Shown piece by piece: positions 33,049 to 42,024 of a stretch of 64,000 nucleotides of DNA (within the stretch, counting starts at the first letter, position 1; every line of letters begins with the position of its first letter). The notes beneath the pieces were generated by a model, which was given only the letters and a program-made list of their open reading frames with translations, was not told the origin of the DNA and did no database searches. The DNA comes from VGSG01 sp040756375 (GTDB taxonomy: Bacteria > Desulfobacterota > Desulfomonilia > Desulfomonilales > Desulfomonilaceae). Position numbers and translations under genes: made by a program. Location: contig JBFLZC010000023.1 in the NCBI GenBank assembly GCA_040756375.1, positions 1-64,000 of the forward strand. Direction: 5' to 3'.

Positions 33049-33431
33049 GCTCGCACCTCGTTCTTAGGTCTCTCCCAACAACCAGTTATAACCATTGCCA
33101 AAAGTTGTGTCCGATCCGATTCCCCGGAATTCGTCATTCCTGCGGAAGCACAGAGGCGTTAAGTTAAGCAACCCGCTTCTTTCGTCCGTCATTCCCGCGG
33201 AAGCGGGAATCCAGTCTTTTCAATATGTTCTGGACCCCGGATCAAGTCCGGGGTGACGGGAATGAACACCCTTCTTCCTTTGGCAACTGCTTTAGGAATT
33301 CAGCTGCTGTGCACCACTTAAAAATCCCGGGGAGGGGTTCACTTCCCACGGGATCAGAAGGTGCGCGGCCCGAAGATTTCCTATCCTCAGTATGTTCTTG
33401 TACCAGACTTGCGATCCGTGGTCAACCCGGC
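33049..33431. other. Intergenic region with a dispersed repeat
   Basis: No gene is supported. The region 33188-33259 is a GTCATTCCCGC...GGAATCCAGTCTTTT...CTGGACCCCGG...CCGGGGTGACG element (separate entry). The rest shows no promoter or hairpin of note. Confidence 0.4.
33188..33259. repeat. GTCATTCC...GGTGACG dispersed repeat, copy 1
   Basis: Two palindromes (CCCGCGGAAGCGGG and CCCCGGATCAAGTCCGGGG) joined by the conserved spacer AATCCAGTCTTTT-x-ATATGTTCTGGA. The same spacer recurs at 45159-45255. Confidence 0.7.
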
Positions 33432-33806
33432 TCACGAAGAGGCCGCGTATGCCACCAGCGCGCATTGAATAATGGAAACCACGAGAGTAGCGCAAAGAAG
33501 CAACAAAGAGGCAAGGGTCCTAAACTCGGTCCGGCCCCGGAGAATAAAAGTGATGTGTAGGGCAAAAGCCGCGATGCCTGATAGCCCCAGCACTCCTGAT
33601 AGGAAGAGGCCTCCGGACGATTGTTGCGCCGTAAGTACCGCTCCCCACAGAATCAGAAAGACCAGAGGTAGATGCATTGCGAGAAAGCCCGCAATTCCAC
33701 CGGGAAGCCGAAACAGTTCCCACTCACGCCAGTACGCAGAATCAATCTCATGAGTGATTAGAAGAGTCGCATTGACCAGGTAGATCCAGAGCAGCGCATC
33801 CCACAT
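33432..33806 (-). CDS. Small four-helix membrane protein (DUF6713-like)
   Basis: A 124-residue protein from ATG 33806 with about four membrane helices. Motifs LITHEIDSAYWREWELFRLPGG in the first loop match a small family of membrane proteins with a conserved His-Glu-x-Asp and Trp-x-x-Phe pattern, which I associate tentatively with DUF6713. The longer open frame to 34079 runs into the MITE-like repeat and is not credible. Confidence 0.6.
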   Translation of the reverse strand: MWDALLWIYLVNATLLITHEIDSAYWREWELFRLPGGIAGFLAMHLPLVFLILWGAVLTAQQSSGGLFLSGVLGLSGIAAFALHITFILRGRTEFRTLASLLLLCATLVVSIIQCALVAYAASS

Positions 33807-33936
33807 GGTGTCACCCCCGGGAGGTCCCGCATCAGTTGCTATGCGATGACATAAAACCAGTCCGCTATGATTCTCGTAACACACGAGATTCGAGTTGTCA
33901 TCGTGAGGGGTGAAAGGGCGAAGCAGTCCTGTATAG

Positions 33937-34245
33937 GGGCGCATGGCCGAGGCTGTCTCAAAAGTTTTGGGGCTTGCAATATCGTGCCACGGTGGGTGGC
34001 CGGGACGTTCCCGCGGGACGCGGGATCCCGGTGCCGGAGGCACAAGAAGCGTTCTTCGTGCGGAGTACAGAGTTGGCATATAGGTAGTAGTTTCGGTGCG
34101 TTATGGTCATCGCTTCCTGTCGCTTCGCGACCCCGATCCCGCGTGTCGCGGGAACGTCGGGGCCACCCAGATGAGACCTTCTTCACCAGCCGTGGCACGA
34201 TTCTGAGTGGGGTCGTAGTTTTGAGACAACTTCGGCCATGCGCCC
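33937..34245. mobile_element. MITE-like element with long inverted arms
   Basis: The left arm (from GGGCGCATGGCCGAGGCTGTCTCAAAA at 33937) and right arm (ending TTTTGAGACAACTTCGGCCATGCGCCC at 34245) are inverted copies. Inner blocks ATCGTGCCACGG...GTGGCC..GACGTTCCCGCG..ACGCGGGATC also match in inverted order. About 100-120 bases per arm with small gaps, around a ~75-base centre with no coding capacity. This is the structure of a non-autonomous inverted-repeat element; no transposase of matching ends is in the window. Confidence 0.65.
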
Positions 34246-34333
34246 TTGCAGATTCCCGTCACCGCTTTCGCGAAGACAAGCTTTCAGGGGAAGGACGAGG
34301 ACATTGCTCGCGCCCATTCGCGGCTGATTGGTA

Positions 34334-34948
34334 TCACTCCCCTGGAGCTGGTGGGGGAAGAAGGTATGGTGGCCCCGGGGCATGGGGCAGGGGAAGCGGT
34401 GGTGGTGGCTTGGGTGGCTGCAACGGGGGCAGAGGAGGCAGCTCTTTCAGGTTCTTCCTCAGCTCTTCGATACCTTGCCGAACCGCGTCAAGAACGTCCT
34501 TGTTTTCTTCCTTGAACTTCCTCACATCCTTGACGGTCTTGTCCACCTCCTTGAGTGCGGACGAAGCGCCTTCGGCCAGGCCTTCCGCGAAGGGCTTGAC
34601 CACTTTCTCCGAGGTCTCCTTGCCCGCCTCGTACGCTTTGCGGGGGACCTCATCCCGTTTGGTGTCGCTGATTATCGCATCAAATTGGCCCTTAAGGATG
34701 CCCTTGACGATCGGGTACAGTTTTCGAGTGGCGAACTCCGCACCCTCCTCCAGGCTTTCGTCCGGGGTATCTTTGATGGACTGCTTCAACCTGCTGCCAG
34801 CGTACGAGGTGACAGAGTCCATGAGGCTGGGGGGATTCTTGTCTTTAGCCTGGGGAGTAGTCCGGGAGCCGGTCAGGAACGATGCCCCGCTATAGGCGAT
34901 CACAAAGACCACCAATCCCGCGAAGGCACATACGAGAGCCCGCTGCAT
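34334..34948 (-). CDS. Membrane-anchored protein with proline-rich tail
   Basis: A 204-residue protein: N-terminal membrane or signal segment (1-25), helical charged middle (GKETSEKVVKPFAEGLAEGASSALKEVDKTVKDVRKF) and a C-terminal run of about 30 residues almost entirely Pro and Leu. The middle is apolipophorin- or LEA-like in composition, without recognised family. The tail could cross peptidoglycan or bind a partner. It is encoded 72 bases downstream of the next exported protein on the same strand. Confidence 0.6.
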   Translation of the reverse strand: MQRALVCAFAGLVVFVIAYSGASFLTGSRTTPQAKDKNPPSLMDSVTSYAGSRLKQSIKDTPDESLEEGAEFATRKLYPIVKGILKGQFDAIISDTKRDEVPRKAYEAGKETSEKVVKPFAEGLAEGASSALKEVDKTVKDVRKFKEENKDVLDAVRQGIEELRKNLKELPPLPPLQPPKPPPPLPLPHAPGPPYLLPPPAPGE

Positions 34949-35020
34949 GGCAAGCCTTGAAGGCGCCCCTCGGACCGGTCAGCCCGAGGGGCGTATGAAA
35001 ATCAAAAAAAGCTCCTCCGC

Positions 35021-35356
35021 CTACTTGGGATACGTTGGATAAGGCACCGCCTGGTACTTGGATGAGCTCATTGGCTTGTACACTTTGGCGGTCTTGCGTA
35101 CCTTCGGCGGGGGGCACGGTGGAGGACACTCAGCCCGCACGCACACCACCTTGCATGACGGCGGGATGAAAGAGTCCTGTGAGCACTTCACCACGGCCTG
35201 TTCCGACGCATGAGTCGGCGTCGGCCCGTAGCCCAGGTACAGCGCGCCCCTGAAATTCTTGGCAGTCGCTACAAAGAGCGGCGCACTACCAACAGTAGTT
35301 GCCAAGAGGAGCGTTATCACTGCACACGCAACAACCACACTAATCTTCCTCGTCAT
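35021..35356 (-). CDS. Small exported Cys-rich protein
   Basis: A 111-residue protein with a signal peptide (to about residue 24), then LGYGPTPTHASEQAVVKCSQDSFIPPSCKVVCVRAECPPPCPPP and a Tyr/Lys/Pro tail. The A-x-x-x-A...KC...C arrangement recalls DUF4189-type periplasmic domains, weakly. Probably co-transcribed with the Pro-rich protein downstream. Function unknown. Confidence 0.6.
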   Translation of the reverse strand: MTRKISVVVACAVITLLLATTVGSAPLFVATAKNFRGALYLGYGPTPTHASEQAVVKCSQDSFIPPSCKVVCVRAECPPPCPPPKVRKTAKVYKPMSSSKYQAVPYPTYPK

Positions 35357-35526
35357 CTCATACCTCCATATGGCGCTATCATATAACTTGATAACCCTCT
35401 CGTCCAGCTTTTACGCACAAACCTTTGCAGGATTGGCTCTTTTCGCCATTTCTTGCCCTTTGATGGGCCCGACGAATGCCCAATCGACGGGTCCCATTTC
35501 CGTAGGACGAACACCCGACCGAGACG

Positions 35527-36840
35527 TTAGTTTGCCGCCTGCCCGCGTTCCTCCTCCTTTTCAGGTTTGAGGGACGGTTGCCCTGTGGCTTCCAGAACGC
35601 TTGTCCAGAGCCTGCCTTTTAGGTCTACTTGCTTCCGACCCTGCACCACCAGGCGAATCGGAATCAAGACGTACTCGTCGTTCCAAGTCCCTATCACCAC
35701 ACTCGTCTTACCTGCAACTCCTGCGTGAACGGCCTTTTGTCCAAGAAAACTGCAGAATACTGCATCATCGGCGTTTGCCGGGACAGAGCGGATCATGTAG
35801 CTGGGATCGATGTACTTGATATTCATTTCGATCCCTTTTTCCTTGAAATGGTCATCGATGCGGTCTTTCAGATACCATCCAATGTCCCCGAGCTTTACGT
35901 TGCCCGATGGGTCTGTTCCCTCCTCAGAGCAATACCTCTGGCCTGCACCTTCAGCCACCACAATCACCGCGTGTTTTCGTTTCGCCAGGCGCTTTTCCAG
36001 CCAGGCAAGGAGGCCGTGGGGCCCGTCAATGTCAAAGTCCGATTCCGGGATCAAAACCAGATTGGCGTCTCGCTGAGCCAAGGAAGCCCACGCTGCGATG
36101 AATCCCGAGTGTCGTCCCATGAGCTTTACAAGCCCGACCCCGTTGGGCGAACCCAACGCTTCCACATGGGCTGACGCAATCGCTTTGGTAGCCATGCTGA
36201 CCGCTGTGTTGAAACCAAAAGACCGGGAGAGGAAGTTGATATCGTTGTCTATGGTCTTTGGAATCCCCACCACTCCGATTTTGGCTCCACGGTTTTTCAC
36301 TTCGTCCGCTATTTTCAGCCCAGCCCTGAATGAACCGTCTCCGCCAACGATGAAGAGAAGCCCTACGTTCATCCGCTCCAGCGCGTCCACTATGTCCGAG
36401 GTATCCTGGGGTCCGCGGGAAGTCGATAGAATCGTTCCTCCCAGCTCATGAATCTGCGCGACCGTGCCAGGGTTCAGCTCCATGACCGCGTGACCGTACC
36501 GCGGAACAAACCCCTGAAGCCCATACATAATTCCCACCACGTTGCGCACCCCGTACGTGTGATACAGAGTGAGAACCACAGACCGAATCACGTTGTTCAG
36601 GCCGGGACAGAGCCCTCCGCACGTGACCAGGGCACACTTGAGCTTGCTCGGGTCGAAATAGATTTTTCTCCTGGGACCCGCCTTCACAAAAGAGACCGGC
36701 TCCCGACCCGCGCTCACCTCCCGACAGATCTCTTCCGCGGAGGCCTTGTATAGGACACGCTCCGATTCCTCCACAGAGTAAGCAGAATCCAGTGGAGAAT
36801 CTATCTTTGGTTCACCAAGCGTCTCGATGGCTGTATCCAT
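35527..36840 (-). CDS. pfkA: ATP-dependent 6-phosphofructokinase, long form
   Basis: A 437-residue PFK of the plant-like/group with long N-terminus. GGLCPGLNNVIR, the nucleotide motif GGDGSFRAG and the substrate motif IPKTIDNDI are all present. Gly at the position after GGD points to ATP rather than pyrophosphate as donor, although PKTIDND is shared with PPi-type enzymes. It catalyses fructose 6-phosphate phosphorylation in glycolysis. It has its own promoter candidate upstream. Confidence 0.88.
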   Translation of the reverse strand: MDTAIETLGEPKIDSPLDSAYSVEESERVLYKASAEEICREVSAGREPVSFVKAGPRRKIYFDPSKLKCALVTCGGLCPGLNNVIRSVVLTLYHTYGVRNVVGIMYGLQGFVPRYGHAVMELNPGTVAQIHELGGTILSTSRGPQDTSDIVDALERMNVGLLFIVGGDGSFRAGLKIADEVKNRGAKIGVVGIPKTIDNDINFLSRSFGFNTAVSMATKAIASAHVEALGSPNGVGLVKLMGRHSGFIAAWASLAQRDANLVLIPESDFDIDGPHGLLAWLEKRLAKRKHAVIVVAEGAGQRYCSEEGTDPSGNVKLGDIGWYLKDRIDDHFKEKGIEMNIKYIDPSYMIRSVPANADDAVFCSFLGQKAVHAGVAGKTSVVIGTWNDEYVLIPIRLVVQGRKQVDLKGRLWTSVLEATGQPSLKPEKEEERGQAAN

Positions 36841-36887
36841 CGTGGCACCACATTTCCGCGAGTCCGTCTGTTGTTTGGGAGTAGTTT

Positions 36888-36916
36888 ACCATATACCAAA
36901 AAGCAAGAAAAAGCAA
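36888..36916 (-). promoter_or_regulatory. Promoter candidate for the phosphofructokinase gene
   Basis: On the minus strand: TTGCTT, 17-base spacer, TATGGT, in an AT-rich stretch about 50 bases before the start codon. Confidence 0.4.
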
Positions 36917-37023
36917 TAAACAAAAGATATTAGCTCAACGCGAACTCCGGGACTGCTCTCAACAGGTTACCGACCATGCGAATCCGGACAAGACGCCGCC
37001 TCTCTCCAAGAAATCAACCGGTT

Positions 37024-38097
37024 CTAGACATTGAAGCGGAATAGGATGATGTCTCCGTCTTGGACCTCGTATTCACGTCCTTCCAGCCGGATCTTCCCGG
37101 CTTTGTGCGCTGCTGCGGTCGAACCCGCGTCCTTGAAATCCTGAAAAGAAACCACTTCGGCTCGGATAAATCCCCGCTGCATGTCGGTATGGACCGTTCC
37201 CGCAGCATCCAAGGCTGTTCTGCCTCGACTGAGGGGCCACGCCCGAACCTCTTTTTCGCCTGCTGTGAAAAAGACGATCAGTTTCAGCAGCTCAAAGGAT
37301 TTCTTGATAATCCTGTTCTTTGCCCCTTCGCTCAATTCGAGATCACTAAGGAATTCCCGAGCATCATCGGGATCGAGCCGCGCGATCTCCGCTTCTGCAT
37401 CCGCGTATAGCCAATCCGCAGCCACGTGAGTCTGATCTGCCACACGCTGCGAGATTTCTTCTACCAGCGCATCGATCTCTTGTCGCGACTTGTTGTCTCC
37501 GGCATTTACCAGAAAGAGCTCCGGCTTTGCGGAAAGGAACGCGAATCCCCGGAATTTCTCCCATTCTGCCACTTCAGGGGCCGTGCGGAGCGGTTTGCCT
37601 TCTTCCAGCACAGCTTTTGCCTTCTCCAGGAAAGGCAATTCGTCGGCCAGCTCTTTCTTGCCCCGCTTCATGTCGCTAGAGATTCGATCCAAGCGCTTTT
37701 CCACAATGGACAGGTCTGAGAGGATCATCTCTTCTTCCAAGCGTTCGAGATCCTTCAGCGGCTCCGGAGAACCCAAACGGGGCGAATCGAAGAAGCGCAC
37801 ACAATGGACGAGCGCGTCGAGTGGTCGCATATGGGACAGGACGGTATCGCCGAGTTCACGGCCCGGCTCCCCTTCGCCGGTCAGGCCTGCGATATCCAGG
37901 TATTCCACATGAACCGCGGTGACCTTCTTGGCCTTGTGAAAGTGGTTCAAGAAGTCCAGTCGATCGTCCTCGACCGTCACCACCCCCACGTCCGGTTCCC
38001 GGTATCCTCGATGGTCTCCGGATGTCACGCCTCCGGTAAGGGCCCGAAAGACGGTGCTCTTGCCACTCCCTGGCAGCCCGATGATTCCCAGTTGCAC
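37024..38097 (-). CDS. ychF: YchF/OLA1-like P-loop ATPase
   Basis: A 357-residue Obg-superfamily protein: P-loop GLPGSGKST, switch region YLDIAGLTGEGEPGRELG, and the C-terminal TGS domain (ISFF-type TAGEKEVRAWPLSRG; DGDIILFRFNV). YchF proteins prefer ATP, bind ribosomes and affect redox stress response. The start is a GTG with AAGGA upstream. It is transcribed away from the sigma-factor pair, with about 160 bases between. Confidence 0.9.
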   Translation of the reverse strand: MQLGIIGLPGSGKSTVFRALTGGVTSGDHRGYREPDVGVVTVEDDRLDFLNHFHKAKKVTAVHVEYLDIAGLTGEGEPGRELGDTVLSHMRPLDALVHCVRFFDSPRLGSPEPLKDLERLEEEMILSDLSIVEKRLDRISSDMKRGKKELADELPFLEKAKAVLEEGKPLRTAPEVAEWEKFRGFAFLSAKPELFLVNAGDNKSRQEIDALVEEISQRVADQTHVAADWLYADAEAEIARLDPDDAREFLSDLELSEGAKNRIIKKSFELLKLIVFFTAGEKEVRAWPLSRGRTALDAAGTVHTDMQRGFIRAEVVSFQDFKDAGSTAAAHKAGKIRLEGREYEVQDGDIILFRFNV

Positions 38098-38260
38098 GCG
38101 TGAGGTTCCTTTCTGTGTACCGTGTCAGACTTCTCCCTGCCGTCAGGAATGGTGACAGGAGATCCGCGACACGCCCCAGGTCAGCGCGCAGCGCGTACGC
38201 AAATCAGCGTGACACGAGGCCCCTTCCTCGAAAACAGGTCGTTTGCTGTCTATTTGCCTC

Positions 38261-39166
38261 TTATTGTGGCCTGACGAATCTGACATAGAGCAGGATTCCG
38301 TTCCCCTGCTCTTGGACCGGTTTGGGAGGATCGACTCCCGCGCCGGCTCCCGACTCGATGTCGCCGTGGTCAACGAGAGCGCGGGTCAGGCTCCCGTACG
38401 CGTCTGGCGGGATAATGATGCGCACCAAACCTTCTCGAGCGTTCGGCTGCAGATCTTCCCTCACGACCGTGCCGTGCAAGCCTGGGAGAATCCGCTTGAG
38501 CAATTCTTGCGCTTCTTCAGGTCGAGCACTCACGACGGTGAGATTGTCCGCTCCCAATCGATCGGCCACCGTGGGCATCAGATTCTGTGCGCTCTTTGCA
38601 CCGCTGAATCCGGATTCTGGTGTTGTCAGTGGGAGTCGGGGAAGGTTGGTGGAAGGATTGGAAAGGGAGGGGTAAGAGGCTGTGGCCAAGGCGCCGTCTC
38701 CGCTCACGGCGGCGATCGTTGCACGACCGGTCGCCGGGGAGGTGGGCTTGGCCGCCTCCTTCGCGGTCGCGACCGGGGTCGAAATCAGTGTCCCCGCCTG
38801 GTGCGCGATTTCCGCGGGCGGCTGCCTATAAAGCGAATAGCCGATGAGAACGATACAGAGAAGCGCTGCCACACCCGCGGGCAGCGGCATCCTAGGCGCG
38901 GTTACCGTGAGATATTTCAGAAAGTCCAGCCATGAACGAGAGGAAACGGCATCAAGCCGCCGATCCAATTGGACCATGAAATCTCGGGGAGGCGAGACCC
39001 TTTCCAGACCGGCAAGTGCCTTCACCGCGGTGGAATACCACTGGAATTCCTCCCGACAGCACCTGCACTCATTCATATGGTCATAACAACGTGATCTGGT
39101 CTCCGAATCTACATTACCCTCATGAAGCTCCAAAAACATACCGGAAATTTGATCGCATTCACTCAT
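38261..39166 (-). CDS. Zinc-finger anti-sigma factor
   Basis: A 301-residue transmembrane anti-sigma factor. The N-terminal zinc-binding motif is His30-x3-Cys34-x2-Cys37; one membrane helix follows (about 93-112), then a periplasmic part with a Ser/Thr/Pro-rich linker and a C-terminal folded domain. Its ATG overlaps the stop codon of the sigma gene (ATGA), the standard arrangement. It should hold the ECF sigma factor inactive until an envelope signal triggers proteolysis or release. Confidence 0.85.
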   Translation of the reverse strand: MSECDQISGMFLELHEGNVDSETRSRCYDHMNECRCCREEFQWYSTAVKALAGLERVSPPRDFMVQLDRRLDAVSSRSWLDFLKYLTVTAPRMPLPAGVAALLCIVLIGYSLYRQPPAEIAHQAGTLISTPVATAKEAAKPTSPATGRATIAAVSGDGALATASYPSLSNPSTNLPRLPLTTPESGFSGAKSAQNLMPTVADRLGADNLTVVSARPEEAQELLKRILPGLHGTVVREDLQPNAREGLVRIIIPPDAYGSLTRALVDHGDIESGAGAGVDPPKPVQEQGNGILLYVRFVRPQ

Positions 39167-39765
39167 GACAGAACCTTCTTCAGTTTCTCTTTCACAACCA
39201 TTCTCGCCCTATGCAGGCGAGATTTGGTAGTTCCCTCCGGGAGATCGAGCATCCGCGCAATCTCTTCGTAAGAAAAACCTTCGATGTCTCTTAGAATGAC
39301 AATCTCCTTGTGATCAGGTTCCAGGTCATCGATGGCTTCTTGGACGATTCTTTGTATCTCCTTGCCTGCAAGCAGGTCTTCCGGGTTCGAGCTTGTGTCG
39401 GGAAGCTCCCTTGGCAGCCCTTCCCGATCCTCGTCCCCGTCAATGGGACCCTTATTGGCGAAGTACCCTCTCCGCTTGAGGTACTTAAACCGGTTCTTTC
39501 CTCTGTTCGTCGCGATCTGAAAGAGCCAGGTGGAGAATTTCGACTCTCCTCGAAACCTCTTCAGATTCTGATACGCCGCGGTGAAAATATCCTGAGCCAG
39601 ATCGTTGGCCTCTTCCTGGTCCCCAACGAACCGGTAGGCCAAGTTATAGATTCTTCTGTAGTATTTTTCAACAAGGATGTTGAAGGCATCTCTGTTGCCC
39701 TGCACACAGTCCTTGACCACCTCACTGTCCTCGTCCTCTTCCGGTCTATAGGTTGAGGCGAGCAC
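39163..39765 (-). CDS. RNA polymerase ECF sigma factor (RpoE-like)
   Basis: Region 2 (DAFNILVEKYYRRIYNLAYRFVGDQEEANDLAQDIF...FSTWLFQIATNRGKNRFKYLKR) and region 4 (LEPDHKEIVILRDIEGFSYEEIARMLDLPEGTTKSRLHRARMVVKEKL) are complete. The open frame extends to GTG 39882, but that codon lies between the -35 and -10 of a good promoter (39860-39889), so translation must start later. GTG 39765 gives a normal N-terminus; TTG 39834 with GGAG five bases upstream is the alternative. Confidence 0.88.
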   Translation of the reverse strand: MLASTYRPEEDEDSEVVKDCVQGNRDAFNILVEKYYRRIYNLAYRFVGDQEEANDLAQDIFTAAYQNLKRFRGESKFSTWLFQIATNRGKNRFKYLKRRGYFANKGPIDGDEDREGLPRELPDTSSNPEDLLAGKEIQRIVQEAIDDLEPDHKEIVILRDIEGFSYEEIARMLDLPEGTTKSRLHRARMVVKEKLKKVLS

Positions 39766-39859
39766 CAGCAGGTTTACCAAAATTAGACACAGACCGCCAA
39801 GAATTGTTTCAGGGAAGGCGAGCACTGGACACAATTCTGCTCCGTAGGTGATCCGTAAG

Positions 39860-39889
39860 AAAATAGATAAAGAGGCGGGCACAAGTCAA
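39860..39889 (-). promoter_or_regulatory. Promoter of the sigma/anti-sigma operon
   Basis: On the minus strand: TTGACT, 18-base spacer, TATTTT. It sits inside the 5' part of the longest sigma-factor open frame and therefore rules out the longest start. Confidence 0.45.
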
Positions 39890-40049
39890 GGGATAAGCGA
39901 GAGGTGCGGTTGAGTGCTGTAAGGCGAAAGTGCTCTGAGCGCAGTAGGAGCCTTGCTTATTACCAACTAGAGGATCGGGCAGCGAAACCGACGCGCTCCT
40001 CGACAAAAGAAAAGAATCGTGCTTTTCCCGCCCTGATAAGCCAAACCGC

Positions 40050-40078
40050 TTGACAAATACTCATTTATTGTTTAGTTT
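40050..40078 (+). promoter_or_regulatory. Sigma-70 promoter for the D,D-carboxypeptidase
   Basis: TTGACA, 17-base spacer, TAGTTT, about 130 bases before the start codon, in AT-rich DNA. Confidence 0.5.
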
Positions 40079-40208
40079 TGATATGTTAGGAAATTCTCCG
40101 GTCAAGGGTGCCTACTGACCTAATAAATTCTGTAGATTATTCTGCTTTCATGAAGTAAGAGCTTCGCCGCGACCGACAACTTGCGCGGCGCGCTCCGGAG
40201 TCAATCCA

Positions 40209-41432
40209 TTGCTTTCCAAGATCTTGCTTACCATTCTCGCCACCTCGCTCGTGCTCGTGGGCAGCGCTTTCGCCTTCCAACCGGTTCAGTCCCAGAGCTC
40301 AGTGAGCGATATGATCGGCAATATCGGCAAGAGGGGCGGCGTTCTCCTCGCGCCGAACGCGCGACCGGCAACCAGTGACGCTCAGACTCGCCCTCGCGTG
40401 ATACAGACCGTGGCGCCCCCCCCGACGCGCGCTGCTCGGCCCGCTTTGCTCCCCTGGATAGACCAACCAAAGAGTCTGGCCGTAGGTCCAAGGAGGATCT
40501 CTGAAAAGCCCGAGACTGGAAGGGTCGCCTCGCTTTCGCACGCTCCTTCTCCAGTGCAGTCCAATGGAGGGCCCCGTGCTGTGCCGGGTGGGATCGACAA
40601 GCTCCTGGGCGCGCCTCTGCCGATCGCCGAGGTGAGGGGCAAGGGTCACGAGGAGCCGTCGATTCAGGCCAAGGCGCTCCTGTGCATGGACTGTTCGTCC
40701 AACAGGGTGCTCCTGGCCAGGAATGACAAGGAACCGCTCCCCATCGCCAGCATTACCAAGCTTATGAGCGCCATGACGGTTCTTGACGCGATGAGCCTTG
40801 ATGAGGTGGTGGAGACCCCAAAAGACATCACGGAAGTGGAGCCCAAGAAGGTGGGCATTCAGCCGGGCGACCGCTTCACAGTAAGAGATCTGCTCCACGG
40901 GATGCTGATCGTTTCCGGAAATGATTGCGCGGAGGTTCTGGCGCGCGCGTACCCTCACGGGGGTCGGAACGGCTTCATTCAAGCCATGAACAAGAAAGCG
41001 GCGACGTTGGGCGCGAGACAGAGCGCGTTCTTTACACCAAGTGGGCTGGACATGCGCGTAACTCTGGGCAGAAAAGACGGCAAGATCCTGGAGAGTAAGC
41101 ACCTGAATGCCGCTTCGGCCGAAGAAGTGGCTCTTATCGCGAAACACGCATTCGAGTATTCCGCAATCCGCCAGATTGTGGGCACAAAGACCTACGCGAT
41201 GAAGTCCGTGAATCAAAAGCCCAGGACTTATCGGCTCAAATCCAACGACCGACTCCTCTTTGAGCCTGTTCCGCTGGCAGGCGCCAAGACCGGATTCACC
41301 AACAAGGCTGGGAAATGCATTGTGGCCCTGTTCAATGACAAGGCCAAAGACTACCTGGTCGTCGTCCTCAATTCCCCACAACACTTCAAAGCAGCAGAAA
41401 AGCTCTACCGCTGGGCCACTAGCGCCTTCTAG
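40209..41432 (+). CDS. dacF: D-alanyl-D-alanine carboxypeptidase (S11, DacF/PBP5-like)
   Basis: A 407-residue exported peptidase trimming peptidoglycan stem peptides. The signal peptide ends near residue 22; an unusually long Pro/Arg-rich linker (about 25-145) precedes the S11 domain. Active-site motifs: Ser181-x-x-Lys184 (SITK), Ser236-Gly-Asn and Lys360-Thr-Gly. There is no C-terminal PBP5 beta-domain. Start is TTG with CGGAG eight bases upstream. Confidence 0.87.
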   Translation: MLSKILLTILATSLVLVGSAFAFQPVQSQSSVSDMIGNIGKRGGVLLAPNARPATSDAQTRPRVIQTVAPPPTRAARPALLPWIDQPKSLAVGPRRISEKPETGRVASLSHAPSPVQSNGGPRAVPGGIDKLLGAPLPIAEVRGKGHEEPSIQAKALLCMDCSSNRVLLARNDKEPLPIASITKLMSAMTVLDAMSLDEVVETPKDITEVEPKKVGIQPGDRFTVRDLLHGMLIVSGNDCAEVLARAYPHGGRNGFIQAMNKKAATLGARQSAFFTPSGLDMRVTLGRKDGKILESKHLNAASAEEVALIAKHAFEYSAIRQIVGTKTYAMKSVNQKPRTYRLKSNDRLLFEPVPLAGAKTGFTNKAGKCIVALFNDKAKDYLVVVLNSPQHFKAAEKLYRWATSAF

Positions 41433-42024
41433 CCGGAGCTTCTTTTTGCCCGGAGCTCCCCTTCAGTTCCACAGAAGCCAACAATCAGCCGGCTCTAAAC
41501 AATCCGCTTGACATGCATATCCCCCCTTCTTAACATGGTGCTAGGCATCTAAAGATGGCAGGGGTTGCATCTTCTTCTCTCGATTCTGACGTGGTCCACT
41601 CATAGGAATTCCATTCAGCGGCTGTGCACACGGCCTGCTAAGGCAATGGTGCCAAGGGACATTCCCGTGAATTCGGCCCTAATTCCTTCCCGCGACCGAT
41701 CTGCGTTCCCGCTACTATTTCGCGTTTCGTCGGATTCGCGCTCACACTATCATTTCACGAGTATCGCGGGTTCTGAGCAGGGGATCAGTGCTTAGGTTTG
41801 TGCTTGACCTGTGTCGTTCGGCTTCCGAAACGCACGGGAGTCGTTTGCTTTTTCGTGAGGCTCTGACACGGGGCACCGCAATAGGCTCATTTCATGCTCT
41901 AGCGTGTTGAAATCAATGTTGCCGAGGTTCACCCTTCCTTCCTCGCCGTGATAGAGGAAGCGGTGGCTTTGTACGCCGAGCTGCGTAGCCAGACAGCGTA
42001 GCTCCAACTACTAGGGGGAAAAGA
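41433..42024. other. Long intergenic leader before the CHAT gene
   Basis: It contains a near-consensus promoter at 41508-41536, about 490 bases before the CHAT start codon, so a long untranslated leader or an unseen small gene is implied. A minus-strand open frame (41792-42007) has plausible codon use but begins with TTG and matches nothing I know. No hairpin of riboswitch type was recognised. Confidence 0.4.
41508..41536 (+). promoter_or_regulatory. Sigma-70 promoter far upstream of the CHAT gene
   Basis: TTGACA, 17-base spacer, TAACAT: close to consensus. Confidence 0.5.

Noticed and set aside
33867..34895. 342-codon plus-strand frame
   Set aside because: It runs through the MITE-like element and antisense to the Pro-rich protein; its Gly/Arg-rich part is the complement of the Pro codons.
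40299..41384. 361-codon minus-strand open frame over the D,D-carboxypeptidase
   Set aside because: Antisense to a clear S11 peptidase with all motifs.
41792..42007. 71-codon minus-strand frame before the CHAT gene
   Set aside because: Codon use is plausible but the start is TTG without a clear ribosome binding site and I know no similar protein; left as undecided, not annotated.
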